A DNA stretch of 9,782 nt, from contig JALVEM010000279.1 in assembly GCA_027030825.1 (NCBI GenBank), forward strand, positions 1 to 9,782, written 5' to 3'. The stretch comes from Thiohalobacter sp. (lineage in GTDB: Bacteria; Pseudomonadota; Gammaproteobacteria; Thiohalobacterales; Thiohalobacteraceae). The position numbers and the translations under genes are program-made. Positions 6,785 through 9,782 of this stretch are shown here, in pieces; positions within the stretch are counted from its first letter, which is position 1; each line of letters opens with the position of its first letter. The notes under the pieces are model-generated. The model was given only the letters and a program-made list of their open reading frames with translations, searched no databases and was not told the DNA's origin.

Positions 6785-6826
6785 TTGCGCCAGATCAGCT
6801 CGCAGTGCATCAGGAATCGTTAATAT
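6785..6826 (+). promoter_or_regulatory. Candidate ccoG promoter with a degenerate FNR/ANR site
   Basis: TTGCG-CCAG-ATCAG (6785-6798) matches the FNR consensus at 7 of 10 positions, and TAATAT (6821-6826) is a fair -10. The -10 predicts a start near 6833, placing the site centre (6791.5) at -41.5, the class II position. No -35 hexamer is visible at normal spacing. The match is partial, so FNR control of ccoG is plausible but unproven. Confidence 0.45.
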
Positions 6827-6865
6827 GCGTTTCCGTTGCACAACCGGAATTCGGGGCCGCCATAC

Positions 6866-8278
6866 ATGAACGAGACGACCGGAGCACAGGCAGTCGATCG
6901 ACGCCGGACAAAGGAAGGCGAGAGCTTCTACGCCAAGCACAAGAAGATCTATCCACGCCGGGTCAAGGGACGTTTCGCCACGCTGCGCGTGCTGGCGATG
7001 TTCCTTCTGCTCGGCCTCTATTACGTGCTGCCGTGGATCGACTACGGCGGTCGCCAGGCTGTGCTCTTCGACCTGCCGGCCCGCAAGTTCTACGTCTTCG
7101 GCCTGGTGTTCTGGCCGCAGGATTTCATCTACCTCTCCATCCTGCTCATGATCGCGGCCTTCGCACTGTTTTTCTTCACCTCGCTGGCGGGGCGGCTGTG
7201 GTGCGGCTATGCCTGTCCGCAGACCGTCTGGACCGAGGCCTTTCTGTGGATGGAGTGGCTGATCGAGGGCGATCGGCCCAAACAGATGAAGCTCGACCGG
7301 GCCCCCTGGAACTGGCACAAGTTTCGTATCAAGGCCACCAAGCATCTCGTCTGGATCGTCTTCGCACTCTGGACCGGGTTCACGTTCGTCGGCTATTTCA
7401 CGCCCATTCGCGAACTGGGCCACAATCTCGTGAATTTCAGTCTCGGCCCCTGGGAGACCTTCTGGATCCTGTTCTATTCCTTCGCCACCTACGGCAACGC
7501 CGGTTTCCTGCGTGAACAGGTCTGCATCTACATGTGTCCCTATGCGCGTTTCCAGAGCGCCATGTTCGACGAGGACACCCTGGTCATCGCCTACGACGAG
7601 AAGCGTGGAGAACCGCGCGGGCCACGCAAGCGCGGCGTGGATCCGCGTGAGCTCGGACTCGGCGACTGTGTCGACTGCACCATGTGCGTGCAGGTCTGTC
7701 CCGTCGGCATCGACATTCGCAACGGATTGCAGTACCAGTGCATCGGTTGCGCGGCCTGTATCGATGTCTGCGACTCGGTGATGGAGAAGATGGGCTATCC
7801 CAAGGGGCTCATCCGCTACACGACCGAGCACCGGCTCGAGGGCAAGGAGACCCATATCCTGCGCCCGCGCGTGGTCGTCTACGCGCTGCTGCTGCTGGCC
7901 ATGCTCGTCGGCATGGGCTACTCGATCATGCATCGGGTTCCGGTGGGACTGGACATCCTGCGAGACCGGAATACGCTGTATCGCGAGACCCCCATGGGGT
8001 TGATAGAGAACGTCTATACGCTCAAGGTGCTCAACATGGACGACAGGCCCCATGTCTACCGCCTCGAGGTGAAGGGTCTCGAAGGAGTTCAGATCGACCT
8101 GGATCACGAGATTCGGGTGGCTCCGGGCGAGGTGCTCGATCTGCCCGTGCGGCTGAGAATCGATCCGGTGAATCTCGAGCGTGCCGGCAACGAGATCGAG
8201 TTCGTGCTCACTGCCGTGGATGATCCGAGCATCCGGATCACGCAGAAATCCCGGTTCATCGGACCGGCAGGAGGATGA
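6866..8278 (+). CDS. ccoG: Cytochrome cbb3 oxidase accessory protein CcoG (RdxA/FixG), membrane ferredoxin-like cupric reductase
   Basis: This 470-residue protein has about five membrane helices (roughly 39-57, 79-105, 160-178, 195-213, 336-354). It carries two [4Fe-4S] motifs: Cys268, 271, 274, 278 and Cys292, 295, 298, 302. The C-terminal 110 residues are a periplasmic Ig-like domain. Two CX3CP motifs, WCGYACP (Cys113, Cys117) and VCIYMCP (Cys220, Cys224), match those tied to Cu(II)-to-Cu(I) reduction in Rhodobacter CcoG, so the likely role is delivering Cu(I) for the CuB site of CcoN. I chose the ATG at 6866: an in-frame TTG at 6836 exists but would sit almost on the predicted transcript start. 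The ribosome site is weak (GGGG at 6853-6856). ccoG follows the ccoP terminator and lies one base from ccoH. Confidence 0.97.
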   Translation: MNETTGAQAVDRRRTKEGESFYAKHKKIYPRRVKGRFATLRVLAMFLLLGLYYVLPWIDYGGRQAVLFDLPARKFYVFGLVFWPQDFIYLSILLMIAAFALFFFTSLAGRLWCGYACPQTVWTEAFLWMEWLIEGDRPKQMKLDRAPWNWHKFRIKATKHLVWIVFALWTGFTFVGYFTPIRELGHNLVNFSLGPWETFWILFYSFATYGNAGFLREQVCIYMCPYARFQSAMFDEDTLVIAYDEKRGEPRGPRKRGVDPRELGLGDCVDCTMCVQVCPVGIDIRNGLQYQCIGCAACIDVCDSVMEKMGYPKGLIRYTTEHRLEGKETHILRPRVVVYALLLLAMLVGMGYSIMHRVPVGLDILRDRNTLYRETPMGLIENVYTLKVLNMDDRPHVYRLEVKGLEGVQIDLDHEIRVAPGEVLDLPVRLRIDPVNLERAGNEIEFVLTAVDDPSIRITQKSRFIGPAGG

Positions 8279-8279
8279 G

Positions 8280-8792
8280 GTGTCTGCGGAGCGTCTCGAC
8301 GACCGCCCCTGGTACAGGCAGTTCTGGCCCTGGTTCCTGATCGCACTGCCGGCATCGGCCGTGGTGGCAGGACTCTATACCCTGCACATCGCCATCGTGA
8401 CGAAGGACGGGCTGGTGGTCGACGACTATTACAAGGAAGGGCTGGCGATCAACAGGACCCTGGATCGTGATCGCCGGGCTCGTGAGCTTGGCGTGGCCGC
8501 GGTCTTCCGGTTCGACCCTTCCCGGGAGCGGATCACGCTCTATCTCGACGGACCGGCAGCGGTGCGGCCCGATTTCCTCACCCTCAGGCTGGTGCATCCG
8601 ACGCGCGAGGGGCACGATCAGAAGATTCGGCTCGAACGGGAGGGCGAGCAGACCTATTCCGCTTCGCTGCAGCTGGCGATCAGGGGCAACTGGCACCTGC
8701 TCGTGACACCTCCCGACGAAAGCTGGCGCATCGGGGGGCGCAGTCGCCTGGAGGGCCCGGTGCAGATCCGGCTGGCGCCCTTTTCCGAATGA
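8280..8792 (+). CDS. ccoH: Cytochrome cbb3 oxidase assembly protein CcoH (FixH)
   Basis: This 170-residue protein has one N-terminal helix (about 16-40) and a periplasmic beta-rich domain. The phrase VVDDYYKEGLAINRTLDRDR (46-65) is the recognisable FixH signature. CcoH is needed for assembly and stability of the cbb3 complex and interacts with CcoN and CcoP intermediates in studied bacteria. I chose a GTG start at 8280 because AGGAGG (8269-8274) lies 5 bases upstream, at the very end of ccoG, and the hydrophobic helix then sits at the expected distance. The ATG at 8275 is out of frame, and longer in-frame starts would lie inside ccoG. With one base between the ccoG stop and this GTG, translational coupling is likely. 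Confidence 0.95.
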   Translation: MSAERLDDRPWYRQFWPWFLIALPASAVVAGLYTLHIAIVTKDGLVVDDYYKEGLAINRTLDRDRRARELGVAAVFRFDPSRERITLYLDGPAAVRPDFLTLRLVHPTREGHDQKIRLEREGEQTYSASLQLAIRGNWHLLVTPPDESWRIGGRSRLEGPVQIRLAPFSE

Positions 8793-8804
8793 TCCCGCTT
8801 CCGT

Positions 8805-8832
8805 TTGCCCTCTCTCCGGATCGGTCTATACT
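8805..8832 (+). promoter_or_regulatory. Sigma70-like promoter upstream of the small membrane-protein gene
   Basis: TTGCCC (8805-8810, 4 of 6 to TTGACA) and TATACT (8827-8832, 5 of 6 to TATAAT) are spaced by 16 bp. They lie in the 77-base gap after ccoH, giving a start near 8839 and a leader of about 31 bases with a strong ribosome site. No FNR box is seen here, so expression could be partly independent of the cco genes. Confidence 0.6.
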
Positions 8833-8869
8833 GGAGTGGAACACTCAAGAACAGGAGGAGGGGCTAGCC

Positions 8870-9094
8870 ATGAGCGAGACGGGACTGACCCGCGTCCAGC
8901 AGATCGCATCCATTCTCTGGCCTTCGTTTGTCATGGCGGGAGTGGCGACCGGGATCTTTTTCAGCGTGGTGGATCCCGTGCTGGTCTGGCATGGACCCCG
9001 CATCGAGGCCTATTCCCTCGGTTTCTTCGTGTTCTGGGCCGTGACGGCGGCCAGCAGTCTTCTGACCTGTTTCTTCCGCAAGCCCTGCAGCTGA
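8870..9094 (+). CDS. Small two-helix membrane protein following ccoH, function unknown
   Basis: I do not recognise a named family. The 74-residue product has two hydrophobic helices (about 12-38 and 46-68), a short loop HGPRIEAY between them, and a basic C-terminal tail ending R-K-P-C-S. The first helix contains ILWPSFVMAG and a buried-looking Asp36-Pro37 near its end; I have an impression of similar IxWPSFxxAG proteins in other proteobacteria but cannot verify it. Cys67 and the penultimate Cys73 are the only cysteines. The ATG at 8870 is chosen over an upstream in-frame ATG at 8789 because AGGAGGAGGGG (8853-8863) sits 6 bases before it and a promoter at 8805-8832 lies between the two. It may take part in cbb3 assembly or membrane housekeeping, judged only from its position where ccoI or ccoS often stand. 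It is not CcoS by length of loop or helix count. Confidence 0.85.
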   Translation: MSETGLTRVQQIASILWPSFVMAGVATGIFFSVVDPVLVWHGPRIEAYSLGFFVFWAVTAASSLLTCFFRKPCS

Positions 9095-9116
9095 GCCTGC
9101 CGGCCGCGCAGCGGGT

Positions 9117-9782
9117 TCACTCCCCGACGGGGAGAGAGGCCAGCACGCGGTTGTTGCGACGGGCGACCCGGTTCCATTCTCCGGCGGTCATTGCCTGGGC
9201 GGGATAGGGTTCGAGAGGATCCTGTGTACCGTGACTGACGACCTCCACCCGGATCAGGCCGTTCTGCAATGCCGGGTGGGCATCGAGCAGTCGGGCGAAC
9301 GCCATCGATTCCTGATTGGCAGGCAGATAGGCGTCCTCCATGCCGGCAGGCGCGATGCGGCACTTCGCAATGGGCGCCTCCTCCGGAGCAGGCTGGCCGG
9401 TGTCGTCCAGGCAGAAGCGCCCGAAATGCAGGTCCAGCCGGAGCGGGCCGGCATAGCCTGCGGCTTCCAGGCGGTCGAGCAGTTCGCCGAGGCGTCGGGC
9501 GCGTTCGTCGTCCAGCGCCTTCTCGCCGTAATCGAAACCGCCGGCCTGATTGAAGCCCCAGACGAGTGCTTCGGCGATTCCGGAGGCGTCCGGCAGCGCA
9601 TCGAGGAGCGCCGGTGAGGCCAGATTCGCCATCATCCGTTCCCGATCACTGGCCTGATTCCGCAGGCGCTCGATCTCGGACGCCTGCTGCGCGACCTGCA
9701 GCTCGAGCCGCCTGCGCGAGGTTTCCGATTCCCAGTAACGCCCCAGCAGCATCGCGCCGGCGATGAGCAGCACGAGTGCCAG
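9117..9782 (-). CDS. Membrane-anchored coiled-coil protein of unknown function, N terminus beyond the right edge
   Basis: The frame is open to the window end, so the true start lies outside; 221 residues are visible. The visible part opens with a hydrophobic segment (LALVLLIAGAMLLG) that should be an inner-membrane anchor. A charged helical stretch (SRRRLELQVAQQASEIERLR and on) looks like a coiled coil. A soluble, probably periplasmic domain follows, with two cysteines 17 residues apart (in FGRFCLDD and IAKCRIAP) that could form a disulfide. The C terminus (RVEVVSHGTQDPLEPY then RVARRNNRV) faintly recalls the end of OmpA-like peptidoglycan-binding domains, but the match is too weak to assign. 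It converges on the small membrane-protein gene, with 22 bases between stops, so it is a separate unit and not obviously part of the cbb3 system. Confidence 0.8.
   Translation of the reverse strand: MALVLLIAGAMLLGRYWESETSRRRLELQVAQQASEIERLRNQASDRERMMANLASPALLDALPDASGIAEALVWGFNQAGGFDYGEKALDDERARRLGELLDRLEAAGYAGPLRLDLHFGRFCLDDTGQPAPEEAPIAKCRIAPAGMEDAYLPANQESMAFARLLDAHPALQNGLIRVEVVSHGTQDPLEPYPAQAMTAGEWNRVARRNNRVLASLPVGE

Noticed and set aside
6836..6865. In-frame TTG start extending CcoG by 10 residues
   Set aside because: It lies about 3 bases from the predicted transcript start and has no ribosome site; the ATG at 6866 gives the usual CcoG N terminus.
6777..6869. Possible 30-codon upstream frame whose TGA overlaps the ccoG ATG (ATGA)
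   Set aside because: Its AAGG is only a base from the ATG, and the predicted ccoG transcript starts near 6833, downstream of this ATG. The product has no hydrophobic or conserved pattern.
6674..8107. Minus-strand open frame of 477 codons opposite ccoG
   Set aside because: It is the complement of well-conserved CcoG with intact iron-sulfur motifs; the antisense product shows no recognisable features.
9120..9134. Perfect hairpin CTCCCC-GAC-GGGGAG between the convergent genes, considered as a terminator
   Set aside because: The stem is only 6 pairs, lies in the final codons and stop region of the minus-strand gene, and has no T run on either strand. Termination here is not supported.

Overview
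The window is GC-rich with the strong third-position GC bias of a high-GC proteobacterium. An FNR/ANR-type regulator beside a ccoNOQP-G-H cytochrome cbb3 locus points to a gammaproteobacterium that respires at low oxygen. The protein details (ANR-like regulator, Pseudomonas-like CcoN ligand spacing) agree with this. The genus cannot be set from this sequence alone.

Layout: positions 1-2479 (minus strand) hold a two-gene RND efflux operon: a lipoprotein membrane-fusion adaptor, then the inner-membrane transporter, which overlaps it by ATGA and runs off the left edge. A 131-bp divergent region (2480-2610) carries a perfect FNR box and separates this operon from an FNR/ANR regulator gene (2611-3369, plus strand). 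A 166-bp leader follows, with a second FNR box in ideal activator geometry, a -10 element and a strong hairpin. Then comes the tight ccoNOQP operon (3536-6698), closed by a strong intrinsic terminator. ccoG (6866-8278) and ccoH (8280-8792) follow as a second transcription unit with a candidate, weaker FNR-type promoter. A small two-helix membrane protein (8870-9094) has its own sigma70-like promoter. A convergent, partial minus-strand gene for a membrane-anchored coiled-coil protein (9117-9782) closes the window.

How it fits together: when oxygen falls, the [4Fe-4S] FNR/ANR protein should assemble and bind TTGAT-N4-ATCAA sites, activating ccoN and probably ccoG. ccoNOQP encodes the high-affinity terminal oxidase. 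CcoG (cupric reductase) and CcoH (assembly factor) support copper insertion and complex maturation. The usual next genes, ccoI (copper ATPase) and ccoS, are not in this window. The FNR box between the regulator and the RND operon sits where it could control either or both, which would tie an efflux pump to oxygen status.

No stretch longer than 300 bases lacks a gene. I found no tRNA, rRNA, CRISPR array, insertion sequence or other mobile element. Most of the window is a recognisable, known system. The less ordinary points are the cysteine/histidine additions in the regulator, a near-heme CXXCR motif in CcoO, the FNR box shared with the efflux operon, the ccoN leader hairpin, and the two uncharacterised membrane proteins at the right end.
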